In this document: piece by piece, positions 1 to 10,266 of the stretch
Position numbering within the stretch: position 1 is the first letter of the stretch
How the letters are laid out: every line of letters starts with the position of its first letter
Assembly (NCBI RefSeq): GCF_000401215.1
Contig: NZ_ASRV01000045.1
Coordinates: 1 to 34,310 of the forward strand
Direction: 5' to 3'
From: Clostridium sartagoforme AAU1
GTDB lineage: Bacteria; Bacillota; Clostridia; Clostridiales; Clostridiaceae
DNA length: 34,310 nt
The notes under the pieces: generated by a model
Seen by the model: the letters and a program-made list of their open reading frames with translations, nothing else
What the model was told of the DNA's origin: nothing
Database searches by the model: none
Position numbers and translations under genes: made by a program

Positions 1-2
1 AA

Positions 3-32
3 AGGAGAGATAGTAAACTGCCTATCTCTCCT
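3..32 (-). terminator. Rho-independent terminator of the beta-glucoside operon
   Basis: An 11-bp perfect inverted repeat (positions 3-13 with 22-32, arm AGGAGAGATAG) with an 8-base loop lies downstream of the GH94 gene. The two bases left of it are A on the + strand, so a U tract would begin on the - strand transcript, but the window ends before it can be read fully. Confidence 0.7.
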
Positions 33-116
33 CTATATATTATTTATTTTAAGGATATCATTACTTTTATTTTAATATAACAGTAATTATGTGTTCTTTA
101 TCTACTTCTAGTGAAT

Positions 117-2762
117 TTATATATTTTTATCTATGGTATTTAAATTATCAAATTCATATGTTTCATTATTGATGAATATTTCTTGAATTTTATACTCTCC
201 AAAATCTTTATGCAATTCATTTATATATTCAACTTTAAATTTTCTGTCGCTAAATACTAAACTTATACTTGCTTTGTTGTCTTCATCAAATTGACTTAGT
301 AATAGTTTAGGATCAAGTTTCATATCTCCATAACTTCCCTTTACTCCAAACATTTCCGTTAATACAGTCAAAATAAGCCAACTTGCTGATCCTGTTAAAT
401 AATGATACATTCCTCGTCCCTTAGAGCTTATATATTCGGGTATTCCAGGATATATCTTACTAACTTCAAAATTAATACAGTGTTTATATAGTGCATCTAT
501 AACTTTAAATCCTTCTTTTACAAAACCTCTTTGATAAAGTGCATTGGCATACATAATAGTCATATGACTAAAAACTGCTCCATTTTCTTTACTTCCATAA
601 GCAAACCCAAACATTCTGCCTAAATCCGTTTTTAACTCCTTAAAATTAGTATTTAGTCTATATCCTCCAACTTCCTTGTCATATAAGTAACTATCAGCTG
701 CCTTAACTATCTCTTTTACTTGTTTTTCCGTTGCTATATTACTCATTATTGTGAATACTTGTCCTGTAAGCATCATTCTTGTGCCTGATTCAAAGTCACC
801 TTCAACTTTTTTTCCACTATTGTCATAATAACCATTATACCAACTGTAACCTTCTGAATTTGTAATCCATTCTTTAGAGTTAATGTGATTCTTTATCCAA
901 TTTGCTTTTTCTTCAAGGTCTTTAACTAATAAATCTATATCAATTTCAGAAGTTCTTCCTTTTATATCATGATTACAACTTTTACAATAAGTATTTAAAA
1001 TATTTATCTTTTCTTGTGGATAATCATATATATTATTTTTGAATAACAAAACTTCTATCTCTTCTGCCATCTCTACGTGTTTAATTTTATTTTCGTTTTT
1101 AATTTTCTTTAAAAGTTCACATATATTAACTAGATTTCCTGAATATAATGCTGTAAATGCTACACTTTCTCCTTTTTCCTTAGCCATGTCTAAAGCATCA
1201 TTCCAATCAGCACCTCTTAACCTCATATTATTATTTTCTCCTACATCATAAAATGCAGTCAAATGTTGTACTAATATGTGTTCTAAAATAGTACCTAAAT
1301 ATATATTATTTTCTTTTGTTAATAATTTATTTCCTTGCTCTATACTCCATAGATTATCCTTGTCAGTACCTCGTACAGTTTGTAAATCTTTGAAATAACT
1401 TTGTTTTTCTAATAGAAAATTTATATCTCCACTTTGATTGATATATAAATTAGTAGTTAAGAATGGCCATGCACCATGATCCATCCATACCCTAGTTATA
1501 TTATTTCTATCTGCTATAAATTCTCCTAAATTTGCTCCTATAATAGTTGCATTGGAGCCATCAAATCTTACTCCTGCAAAATTATTTAATAGCATTTCTC
1601 TTACTTCTTTAGGATCCATTGCTAACAAAGCTAAACAATCTTGCCATAGATCTCTCCATCCTCTTCCCCCTTTTCCATAATCATGATGAGGTAAAAATGA
1701 ACATCCATATATTCTTCTAAGAATAGGTTGAAAATTAACCCAATGCATCCAATTATTAAATGTGCTATCTCCAGTACTATATTTAAGATTAATTTTATTT
1801 TCCCAATATAACTTAGTATCTTTTAATAACTCTTCGAAATCGGTTTCCTTTAATAATGTACTAGTAAGCTTTTCGAAATCATCTACTGATTCCCCATATC
1901 CAAAAGCAATTATATAAGATTTTGATTCATTTGGTTTCATTTTTTCATTCTTAAATCTTAATGCTCCTATACTTTCATATCCCTCAAACTTTTCTCCCGA
2001 CTTAACATTAAATTCTTTATTTAACATTATACTTTCTGGATTTTCAAAGGAACCGCCTTCCCCTATAAATTCTTCTACTATAGGTGAAAAGCTTATTGGC
2101 ATACTTTTATCTTCATCTACTGCTATAACTCCATAAACTATTTCATTTATTTTGTGACCTCTCTCATCAAATGTAAGTGTTGGTTTAACTATTACCCCTG
2201 AATTAATAGTTTCTATTCTATGCAATAATGAAGTAACATGTCTATGATCTCTTATATTATCTGCTGAACGACAATATAGCGGTATAGCTGCTGTTGGAGT
2301 TATATTTATATCTTCTTCTGATATATTAGTTATTGTTACTTTCATTAATTCAACTTTATATCCATTTGGTACAAAATTGATTATCTCACTTTTTAATCCC
2401 ATCTCTTTAGAGGTTCTGATTACCTTATGACACATTATGCTACATTCAATTTCAGTTTCTTCCTTTTCTTTAGAAAAAACTTTTGATTGCTGCTGTGATG
2501 ATACCCCTGTTACAGACCAAGCAGTTTTTCCTTCAACATATATCCAGAAATTTCTTGATGACTTATTGTTATGAAGATCTTCACTACTAACTGGTGCTAA
2601 TAAAAATGTATTTTGATTCATCTTGCAATCACCATTTAAAGTAGGTGTCAAACTAGACATAACTCCAATTTCATTAGCTATTGGAAAGTATAAATAGCTA
2701 TTCTTTTCTGGATCCTTAAGTGTAAATTTCCCTGTATAATTTTGAAAATTAATTCTTTGCAA
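117..2762 (-). CDS. GH94 glycoside phosphorylase (cellobiose/laminaribiose-phosphorylase type)
   Basis: This 881-residue protein has no signal peptide and should act in the cytoplasm, cleaving a beta-linked glucose disaccharide or oligosaccharide with phosphate to give alpha-glucose 1-phosphate. The GH94 layout is visible: an N-terminal beta-sandwich (about 1-300), then the (alpha/alpha)6 catalytic barrel with the motif GKGGRGWRDLWQD and the catalytic-acid motif RGADWNDAL (Asp522), and a C-terminal beta-sandwich. The length and the GKGGRGW block are closer to laminaribiose-type enzymes than to the roughly 810-residue cellobiose phosphorylases, but the exact linkage cannot be read from sequence. 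Translation starts at TTG, eight bases after an AGGGGGG ribosome site. It is the last gene of the operon. Its C-terminus appears cut short: one extra A in the A5 run (T5 at 124-128) would extend it to a stop at 67, adding residues that end EVDKEHIITVILK, as expected for the family. Confidence 0.85.
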   Translation of the reverse strand: MQRINFQNYTGKFTLKDPEKNSYLYFPIANEIGVMSSLTPTLNGDCKMNQNTFLLAPVSSEDLHNNKSSRNFWIYVEGKTAWSVTGVSSQQQSKVFSKEKEETEIECSIMCHKVIRTSKEMGLKSEIINFVPNGYKVELMKVTITNISEEDINITPTAAIPLYCRSADNIRDHRHVTSLLHRIETINSGVIVKPTLTFDERGHKINEIVYGVIAVDEDKSMPISFSPIVEEFIGEGGSFENPESIMLNKEFNVKSGEKFEGYESIGALRFKNEKMKPNESKSYIIAFGYGESVDDFEKLTSTLLKETDFEELLKDTKLYWENKINLKYSTGDSTFNNWMHWVNFQPILRRIYGCSFLPHHDYGKGGRGWRDLWQDCLALLAMDPKEVREMLLNNFAGVRFDGSNATIIGANLGEFIADRNNITRVWMDHGAWPFLTTNLYINQSGDINFLLEKQSYFKDLQTVRGTDKDNLWSIEQGNKLLTKENNIYLGTILEHILVQHLTAFYDVGENNNMRLRGADWNDALDMAKEKGESVAFTALYSGNLVNICELLKKIKNENKIKHVEMAEEIEVLLFKNNIYDYPQEKINILNTYCKSCNHDIKGRTSEIDIDLLVKDLEEKANWIKNHINSKEWITNSEGYSWYNGYYDNSGKKVEGDFESGTRMMLTGQVFTIMSNIATEKQVKEIVKAADSYLYDKEVGGYRLNTNFKELKTDLGRMFGFAYGSKENGAVFSHMTIMYANALYQRGFVKEGFKVIDALYKHCINFEVSKIYPGIPEYISSKGRGMYHYLTGSASWLILTVLTEMFGVKGSYGDMKLDPKLLLSQFDEDNKASISLVFSDRKFKVEYINELHKDFGEYKIQEIFINNETYEFDNLNTIDKNI

Positions 2763-2815
2763 TATTAATCCCCCCTTATTTTTAATTTATCTACTTTATT
2801 ATTTATTTGAGCATA

Positions 2816-3832
2816 TTAATCAATTTTAGTACAAGATTCCCTTACAATTAATTCTACAGGTATTACCTTATTAATTTTTAGCTTTTCTTTCTTATTTATT
2901 TGTTCTACTAAAATATCTACTGCTGCTCTGCCTATTTCATCACAGTTTTGCCTTATAGTTGTTAATTTGGGAGTGACATATTGTGATATCTCTATATCGT
3001 CAAATCCCAAGATTGAGATATCCCCTGGTACATTAAGTCCAGCCTCCCTTATAGCTTCTATAGCACCAAGGGCCATCTTATCTCCTGCTGTAAAAACAGC
3101 TGTAGGTCTATTTTTTAATTTTAATAACTTTTGCATAGCTTTATATCCACCAGTAAAATCAAAGTTTGTACCATCTACTAAATATCCTCTTGGTATTTTT
3201 AGCCCTAATTCTTTCATGCTTTCTATATAAGATTCTTTTCTTACGGTACTTGGCCAATTATCACCGTTTGATGTACCGTATATATGAGCAATCTTTCTAT
3301 GCCCTAAATTATATAAATATTCAATTCCTTGTCTGCATCCTGATTTATTGTCTGATGTAACTGTTGATGCATATTCCGCAAACATATCTATTATTACAAT
3401 TGGAAAATTACTATTTACAAGAGATAATGTCTCCTTATCATGAGGATCTGTACAAATAATCGCTACCCCATCAACACATTTATACTTAAAATATTCTAAA
3501 AAAGTATCATTTTTCAGTCTATCATTTTTAGAACCAAACAATAATGAATATCCATGTATATCTGATTGTTTTTTGAATGCCTCTATTACTTTAGAAAAGA
3601 AAGGATGACTTAATCCTACACCAAGGTCTTCATAATAAACAATTCCTAATGTCCAAGTTCTCTTTGTGGTTAGCCCTTGTGCCTGAGAGTTTGGAAGAAA
3701 GTTTTCTTCTTCTAATATCTTTTTAATTTTTTTTCTAGTTTTATCACTCACATCTGGATAATTATTTATTACTTTTGATACAGTTGTAGGAGAAACTCCT
3801 GCAATTTTTGCGATTTCGTATATTGTAATCAC
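2816..3832 (-). CDS. LacI-family transcriptional regulator
   Basis: This 338-residue protein has an N-terminal LacI helix-turn-helix and hinge (residues 1-55, with IYEIAKIAGVSPTTVSKVIN) followed by a periplasmic-binding-protein-like sugar sensor domain (about 60-335). The domain carries typical motifs such as ILGFDDIEISQYVTPKLTT near residue 275. It lies inside the operon between the GH30 and GH94 genes, so it probably controls the operon. LacI-like palindromes lie next to the main promoter near 11.7 kb. The start used is GTG at 3832. The ribosome site (AAGGG) is about 13 bases away, but it is well placed for an ATG at 3840 that encodes only MKR before a TGA overlapping the GTG. Either translation is coupled through this micro-ORF, or one G has been lost from an original MKRVITIYEIAK start. 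The effector is unknown; a beta-gluco-oligosaccharide is inferred from context. Confidence 0.9.
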   Translation of the reverse strand: MITIYEIAKIAGVSPTTVSKVINNYPDVSDKTRKKIKKILEEENFLPNSQAQGLTTKRTWTLGIVYYEDLGVGLSHPFFSKVIEAFKKQSDIHGYSLLFGSKNDRLKNDTFLEYFKYKCVDGVAIICTDPHDKETLSLVNSNFPIVIIDMFAEYASTVTSDNKSGCRQGIEYLYNLGHRKIAHIYGTSNGDNWPSTVRKESYIESMKELGLKIPRGYLVDGTNFDFTGGYKAMQKLLKLKNRPTAVFTAGDKMALGAIEAIREAGLNVPGDISILGFDDIEISQYVTPKLTTIRQNCDEIGRAAVDILVEQINKKEKLKINKVIPVELIVRESCTKID

Positions 3833-3900
3833 CGTTTCATCTCATCCCTTCTATTTTAAGTTCATCATTACATTAGTTCTTTATGATTAGTCTTTAATAG

Positions 3901-5241
3901 TTATTTACATAAAGTATATATTGAATTTGCTTTTAATTTCAAATCAATAATTTCATTATCTATTTTTAAAGTAACATTTCTATCTTCTTCATTTTCATTC
4001 ATTAAAATTATACATACATCTTCTTTGTAGTCTATGCAAGAAAGTGCATATATCTTTTTGTCATTAGTGACTTTAGTTAACAGTCTTAATGAATTTTTCT
4101 TAATGAATTTACTAAAGTGTGCTATATAATAAAAAGAACTGTTATATATTACTTCTTTTTTTTGTGTATCTACTATTATTGGAGCATCGCATAAGTTTCC
4201 AACATGATTTGGTCCACCAGTTTCATCTAAAACTATATTCCAATCTATCCATGCCTCTACATAATTATTTAAGTCACCAATTATATTTCTACCATATCTT
4301 TCTCCTGGCTCCCAAGAACCAATATGAACTCCACCTTCTTGACATCCTTCAGTAAATATTATGTGCTTATCTGGAAATTCTTCATGAACCTTTGATGTAT
4401 TTTCAAACTCCTCTGAAACATACCAATGTATGCCTGTACCCCATACATATTTATTTGCTTCTTTATCCTCTAGCACTGTCTTAGCCCTATTATAAACTAA
4501 ATCTCTATTATGATCCCATATTATTATTTTTTTATCGAGTAATTTATTTCTTTCAAAAGTAGGCCCTAAATAATATTTTACAAAATCTCTCTCTTCTTCA
4601 GCTGAATACAAACATGAATCCCAAATCTGCTTTGCTGCTGGCTCATTTTGTACAGTAACCCCCCAGATATTAAATCCTTTTTCTTGCATTTCTTCTATAT
4701 ACTTAACATAATACTCAGCCCATAATTGTTTATATTCATCCTTCAATTTTCCACCATTATTCATTTCATTATTGGTTTTCATGTAACTTGGTGGACTCCA
4801 TGGACTTGCTAGTATATTTAATTCACTCTTTTTCTCATTAATAACCTCTTTAAGTAATGGTAGTACATATTTTTCATATCTATCTAAAGAAAAACTACTT
4901 AATGATTTATCATTTTCTTCAACAAAACTATAATTCTCTAGTGAGAAATCACAGCTATTAATATGAATCCTTGCAAAATTATATCCTATTCCATATTCTT
5001 CATTAAAATATAAATCTAGAATTTTTTTCTTTTCTTCTTCATCTATCTTAGAAAGTACATATGCGCTTGATTCAGTTATTGCTCCTCCAAATCCTAATAT
5101 TTTTTGGAATCTTTTTTTAGTATCTACTGTAATTGTACAATTTAAGTCTTTATTATCATCTATACTAATATCATCTAAGCAATATTCATTTAATCTATCT
5201 TTAGTATGCTTACAAGTAACAAATACCTTATAATCATTCAT
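3901..5241 (-). CDS. GH30 family glycoside hydrolase, cytoplasmic
   Basis: This 446-residue protein shows the GH30 TIM barrel with its side beta-domain. The N-terminal part has the family motif ILGFGGAITESSAYVLS, followed by LASPWSPPSYMKTN. The predicted acid/base is Glu200 in VQNEP and the nucleophile Glu298 in FTEGC; the C-terminal beta-domain covers about residues 370-446. GH30 members cleave beta-glucosyl, beta-1,6-glucan, beta-xylosyl or related bonds. There is no signal peptide, so it works on imported oligosaccharides. It is 16 bases downstream of the split GH94 gene and just upstream of the LacI gene. An inferred role is to remove a linkage, or a terminal sugar, that the two phosphorylases cannot handle. 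The ATG start follows GGAGAGG at good spacing. Confidence 0.88.
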   Translation of the reverse strand: MNDYKVFVTCKHTKDRLNEYCLDDISIDDNKDLNCTITVDTKKRFQKILGFGGAITESSAYVLSKIDEEEKKKILDLYFNEEYGIGYNFARIHINSCDFSLENYSFVEENDKSLSSFSLDRYEKYVLPLLKEVINEKKSELNILASPWSPPSYMKTNNEMNNGGKLKDEYKQLWAEYYVKYIEEMQEKGFNIWGVTVQNEPAAKQIWDSCLYSAEEERDFVKYYLGPTFERNKLLDKKIIIWDHNRDLVYNRAKTVLEDKEANKYVWGTGIHWYVSEEFENTSKVHEEFPDKHIIFTEGCQEGGVHIGSWEPGERYGRNIIGDLNNYVEAWIDWNIVLDETGGPNHVGNLCDAPIIVDTQKKEVIYNSSFYYIAHFSKFIKKNSLRLLTKVTNDKKIYALSCIDYKEDVCIILMNENEEDRNVTLKIDNEIIDLKLKANSIYTLCK

Positions 5242-5257
5242 AACTATTACCTCTCCA

Positions 5258-8200
5258 TTATTCTATTGTAGCTATTATTTCTCTTATTTGGCCACTTCTT
5301 ATCTTTTCAGCATCAGTTCCAAGTATTTTCTTTTGGTTAATTACTTTAATATTATTATCAATACCTATTAATTCATATTTAGTTATATTTCCTTTTCCTG
5401 AACCAAAGGTATCTTTGTTATTCTTATTGATATACTTTAGCCTTATACTTCCTAGTAAAGTAGTTTCTATTACATTGTTTTTAAAGAAATCTTTTGACAA
5501 TACTGGCATTAATTCGAATTCTAAAACTCCATTTTCATATTTAAATATATTTTCCCCAACTGTCATTATCTTCCATATACTTAACATTTCTACAGTAGTT
5601 CCACTTAATCTTGCGATAAATCCTCTTCCATGTGTTCTTTCATCTGGATTAGCACTGCTTGCTATAAATGAAGAGTTTTCTAATATACTTCTTCCATATA
5701 CTTTTGAATCCATAAAAGGAGGTAATACATTTTTTATATCCTCATAAAATTCTTCATATAGCCCTTCTTTTATTAGTTCTAAAATATATTTAAATTCCAT
5801 ATGCATGAAAATTGATTCTCTTTCAAGCCATCCTGATGTAAAAGTCCTTGCTCTCCCTATTTCAAATGTAACCTTTTCTAAAGATTCTGATGTCTTGTAC
5901 ATTTTTAATTTTTTATCATAAATATCGCTATTTTTTAAAGTTATATATATTTCCTTCTTTTCTTTTTCTTCTAAATTCGTTTTAAGATATCTTGCATATC
6001 CTTCCAAAAATAAAGGAAGAAAATTAACTTTAAACTCTATAGGATTTATATTTCCATTTTTATCTTTAGTAAAATTTACAGTTTCATAATACATAAATGT
6101 AGGAATTTTTCCATCATTCAACTCTTTTATTCCATCTATTCCTATATTTATTTTTGTATAATCTTATCTACTATCTTCTCTATATCATCTTTATATAATA
6201 TTTTTTCAGTTCCATCTATTGAGTATTTAACCTTTTCCCTATAATCTTCTCTTATATTTGAAATTATATCCCAATATTGACTTTGAGGTAATATATCATT
6301 AAGATTTTTCGAAAGATTATCCGTTAATTTCTTAACTACATCATAAAATTCTACTGGAAGCTTTAATCCATTTTCTATTAGATTTATATTTTCTTTAATA
6401 AAACATGCTAATCTTTTTAGCTCTGCTGTTTCTGCAAAACTTGATCCTATAAGACCTGGAAGTCCATTCATAGCATCATTCCATCCTGGCTTGCCTGCTT
6501 CCATTTCAATTCCAAATCCCATAACATCTAAAGTCATAAATTTAATAGTAGTAAGCATGAACAGCTTTGTGATCAAATTAGTCTTATATATTTTTCCTTC
6601 TTTATTATATATCCATTGATTTACATTGCCTTTTTTATTTAAAGCTACATATTGCCTAATAGTATTATTGTCTATAATATATTTTTCACTTCTAGGTAAA
6701 ACATGCTCTGGGGAGTTATAAAATTTATACTCCATATCATCTATTAGCAATTCTTTTAGTTTATCAGGATAAACATCTAAATATTCTTCTATTAAATCAA
6801 GATTATATGTCCAGTGATCAATCCAAAATCCCTCACCGAAATCTGCTTCAATTTTTTCTTCACAAATATCTATTATTTCATCAATTAAAGGTCTAATTTT
6901 ATCACTTGATAAATTTTGTTCTTTTAATATATATGAATATAATTCTCCTAATGTAAATTCATTATTGTGAATACTATTTAATATATCCTCATTTTTAATT
7001 TCATATTTTTTTAATATGCTTATAATTGAAGCTTTTCTTCTTTTATCTATATAAAACTTCTTTCCTTTTATAACTAATGGATTATATCCGTCAAGTTGTA
7101 TCAAGTTATTGAATAATTTAATATTCTCCTTATTAGTGAAAGGATGAATGTAAATATCCATTCTTCTATTTTGATTTATATCTCTAAAATTCCCATTACC
7201 TTGAGAATAAAAATTGGGCTCTATACTAAAGAAATTATAGTCTCTTTCTAAATCACCATGTTTTCTGGAATAGACGTAATATACTTTATCCTTACCTATT
7301 TTTAATGGATATCCTCCTCTTAAAACATTATCTATATAACATTGTTTAATATATTCATCAAATAATGAATAATTAGTTACTGTATGGACATGCTCAGCTA
7401 TGCTGTCTATTAACTTATTGCTTTCTATAATCTTTTCATTAAAATATTTCTTACTCAACAACTTATTTAAGTTATCATCTACTTCATTAATGCTATTCAT
7501 GTATCCTATATAACTATGAATCTTAACTTCTTCTTTTTCCATCAAAACTGCTTGTTTTGCAGAAAAAGCACAAGGTACTTTGTTGTAGCAAATATTCTCA
7601 TTACTTTCAAATAACTTTTCCACACTATTTTTGAACTTGAATGGATTTACTAAGCTAGTATCATATCCAAAAATATTTTCCGGATCTACTATAGGTTTTA
7701 GTACTTTTTCACTATCATCAAATGCTATATAAAAATATGCATTATTCACCATCTCAACCTTTGTTGTGTCCCCTGTAGAAGATCTTAAATTATATATTGC
7801 TACATTATTTTCTTTGATTTCTCCCTGCATCCAGCTTCTTAATGTATTTCCTATCTCTTTATAATCCTTATTATTAGAACCATATGGTAAAATTGCGGCT
7901 AATCCATCCAATACTTCTATATTCCTTACTATATTAGATTTATTAATTATCCTTAATTCTCTTCCAAGTGCTGCAAATTTTTCATTTGGAATAGTAAAAT
8001 ATTTTACTTCTATTTCTAAATTTATATCTTTGTTTATTTCTATTATCCTCAATTCATTATTTTTTATCTTAAGTATTCTCTTAATATTTTCACTTCTACT
8101 AACTGAAAACGGCTCTATAATTATATTTGAGTTATCTGATATAATCTTTATAAACGTCCTGAATCCATTAGTAGTAACCATCTTATACGCTTCATTTGCT

Positions 8201-8415
8201 GGAAAAAATTCCATTATACAATTGTTTTTATCCTTAATCCCAATACTACTAATCACTTGACCTCTATTTACATAAAATGACCACATTGGAATACCTTCTA
8301 TACCAGCAACTCCTGATAAAAAACTTGCAAAAGGTGGTTTTATATCGTAATTTTCTATAACGTAAAAGCCTGATTCATCTATATAATCTGCTTTACTTCT
8401 ACTATTCTTATCCAT
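5258..8415 (-). pseudogene. GH94 phosphorylase resembling 1,2-beta-oligoglucan phosphorylase, split by a -1 frameshift
   Basis: Two reading frames make up one GH94 enzyme of about 1050 residues. The upstream part (8415-6148, 755 residues) holds the N-terminal beta-domains (IMEFFPANEAYKMVTTNGFRTFIK) and the start of the catalytic barrel, with the acid motif GKPGWNDAMNGLPGL (Asp647). The downstream part (6121-5258, 287 residues if read from a TTG) holds the rest of the barrel, with ERESIFMHMEFKYILEL and the phosphate-site motif HGRGFIARLSGTTVEMLS. Between them, an A5 run (T5 at 6151-6155) is followed by TAA. One more A would read I-Q-K-I-N-I-G-I-D-G-I-K-E-L-N-D straight into the downstream frame, and that stretch is open and coding-like. 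The architecture matches the long (roughly 1050-1100 residue) GH94 branch that releases glucose 1-phosphate from beta-1,2-glucans. Neither half should be active alone. It lies between the permease genes and the GH30 gene; its ATG follows GAGGAAGG. Confidence 0.85.
6148..6155 (-). other. Frameshift site in the large GH94 gene
   Basis: On the coding strand the sequence reads ATA CAA AAA TAA. The A5 run is followed at once by the stop of the upstream frame. A -1 shift, or one added A, joins it to the downstream frame, which stays open from just upstream of this point to 5258. The site could be a true deletion, a base-calling error in a homopolymer, or a slippage site. Confidence 0.85.
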
Positions 8416-8445
8416 CTTCCAACCTTCCTCTCAATATAATTTAAT

Positions 8446-9273
8446 CTACTCCTTGACACTACCTGCGGATATACTACTAATAATATATTTTGATAAGAAC
8501 ATGAAGGCTATGATTATAGGTAATACTGAAACTGCAACTGTTAAATATGTTGCTCCCATATTTGAAGCTATATCTTTAGACGCTCTCAATGATCCCATCA
8601 TTACTGGTAATGTAAACTTCTCTGGACTAAGTAATAAAACTAATGGAACTAAATAATTATTCCATGATCCTATAAATGTTGTTATTGATATAGTTGCTAT
8701 TCCTGGCATCATTATCGGAATACCAATCTTATGAAATGTTCTTATTTCACTTGCTCCATCTATTCTGGCTGCTTCAATAATAGTTCTAGGTAATACAGAT
8801 TCTATATATTGCTTTAAAAAGAACACTACAAATGGATTTGCTATGGAAGGAATTATAAGTGGTATATAGCTATCCATTAATCCCATTGTATTTACTAAAT
8901 CATAAAATCCTAATAATCCTAATTGTGATGGAACCATCATTAATACTAAAATTATAGTAAATATTATATTTGAGCCTTTAAATTTGTATATTGCAAATCC
9001 ATAAGCTGTTAATGCTGAGAAATATGCTGTTAATAGTGTTACACATACTGAAACAAATAAACTATTACGAAGACCAGTAAATATATTGAAATATTTGGCC
9101 ATGGCATTCCAGTTATCTGATAAGGAGCTTCCAGGAATTAATGTAAACCCAGATATTATTTCTTGATTACTACGAGTTGCATTAACTAGCATCATTGCAA
9201 ATGGGGCTAAGCATATAATACTTAAAATAATTAAGAATAAATATAATAATGATTTTTTAAACTTTGTAAACAT
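8446..9273 (-). CDS. Carbohydrate ABC transporter permease, MalG/CUT1 type
   Basis: This 275-residue membrane protein has about six transmembrane segments. The EAA-loop signature of binding-protein-dependent permeases lies near residues 165-195 (EAARIDGASEIRTFHKIGIPIMMPGI), the contact site for the ATPase. It pairs with the MalF-type protein directly upstream: its ATG shares one base with that gene's TAA stop (TAATG), so translation is coupled, and it has its own GGGGG ribosome site. No ATP-binding subunit is encoded in this operon. CUT1 systems in Firmicutes often share one MsmK/MsiK-type ATPase encoded elsewhere, which is the likely case here. Substrate inferred from context: beta-gluco-oligosaccharides. 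Confidence 0.93.
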   Translation of the reverse strand: MFTKFKKSLLYLFLIILSIICLAPFAMMLVNATRSNQEIISGFTLIPGSSLSDNWNAMAKYFNIFTGLRNSLFVSVCVTLLTAYFSALTAYGFAIYKFKGSNIIFTIILVLMMVPSQLGLLGFYDLVNTMGLMDSYIPLIIPSIANPFVVFFLKQYIESVLPRTIIEAARIDGASEIRTFHKIGIPIMMPGIATISITTFIGSWNNYLVPLVLLLSPEKFTLPVMMGSLRASKDIASNMGATYLTVAVSVLPIIIAFMFLSKYIISSISAGSVKE

Positions 9274-10235
9274 TAACTTACCCCCTTATCTTTCTTTGAT
9301 CCATACATTGTTTTAAATGTGAAAGCTGAACATATTGCTATTATAAAGAATAATCCATAAGCAATAGCTGATGCATATCCAACATTATTGAATCTAAATG
9401 CTGTATTATATAAGTACATAACAGCTGTATTTATTGATCCTGATGGAGAACCTAATCCATCAGTAATTAAAAATGGAATATCAAATATTTGTAATCCACC
9501 TATTAATGATGTAATAGCAACATACAGCAATATAGGTTTTAAAAGGGGTAATGTTATCTTGCCAAATATTGTCCATCTACCAGCACCATCAATTGTTGCT
9601 GCTTCATAATAATCTTTTGATATTCCCTGAACACCAGCCATTAATACTAAAAATGAATTTCCAAACCACATCCATGCACCAATTACAGCTACTACAATTA
9701 CCGCAGTACCTGGCTGTCCTAGCCAATTGACTTTACTATTAATTAGACCTGCATTTACTAAAATTTGATTTAAGGATCCAAATTGCCAATCTAATAAAGT
9801 TGCAAATAAAAATGCTACAGATGTTGCTGCAATTAAATTAGGTAAGTAAAATAAAGCTCTAAAAATACTAAGTCCCTTCATTTTATATTTCATATCACTA
9901 AATATAATTGTTAGTAAAAATGCTAAGCCAAGTTGAAGTATTATGTTTATTCCCCATATCTTTACAGTATTAACTAATGCACTCCAGAACATTTTATCTT
10001 CAATTAGACGTGTATAATTATCAAACCATATAAATTCGATCTTTCCATATCCATTAAAATTTGTAAAACTTAAATATAAAGTTCTTAGTATAGGATATAT
10101 ATTAAATATTATAAAAACTATTAAAAATGGTAGAATAAATAAATACCCATGCCTATTTATTTTATTTATGCTTTTAAAAGATGTTTTTCCCTTAATTTCA
10201 ATTTTATTACTATAATTAGTTCTACCTAAATTCAC
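9273..10235 (-). CDS. Carbohydrate ABC transporter permease, MalF/CUT1 type
   Basis: This membrane protein has about six transmembrane segments. The first is near residues 30-55 (YLFILPFLIVFIIFNIYPIL), and the EAA-loop motif YEAATIDGAGRWTIFGKITLPLL lies about two thirds along. It forms the channel with the MalG-type partner encoded next. An ATG at 10253 gives 326 residues, but that ATG has no ribosome site. A GTG at 10235 sits seven bases after a good GGAGG and gives 320 residues (NLGRTNYSNK...), so I prefer the GTG. It follows the binding-protein gene across a 50-70 base gap that contains a strong hairpin, which may lower permease expression relative to the binding protein. Confidence 0.93.
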   Translation of the reverse strand: MNLGRTNYSNKIEIKGKTSFKSINKINRHGYLFILPFLIVFIIFNIYPILRTLYLSFTNFNGYGKIEFIWFDNYTRLIEDKMFWSALVNTVKIWGINIILQLGLAFLLTIIFSDMKYKMKGLSIFRALFYLPNLIAATSVAFLFATLLDWQFGSLNQILVNAGLINSKVNWLGQPGTAVIVVAVIGAWMWFGNSFLVLMAGVQGISKDYYEAATIDGAGRWTIFGKITLPLLKPILLYVAITSLIGGLQIFDIPFLITDGLGSPSGSINTAVMYLYNTAFRFNNVGYASAIAYGLFFIIAICSAFTFKTMYGSKKDKGVS

Positions 10236-10266
10236 TTTTTTCCCTCCTAGCATCTTAATTTTATTA

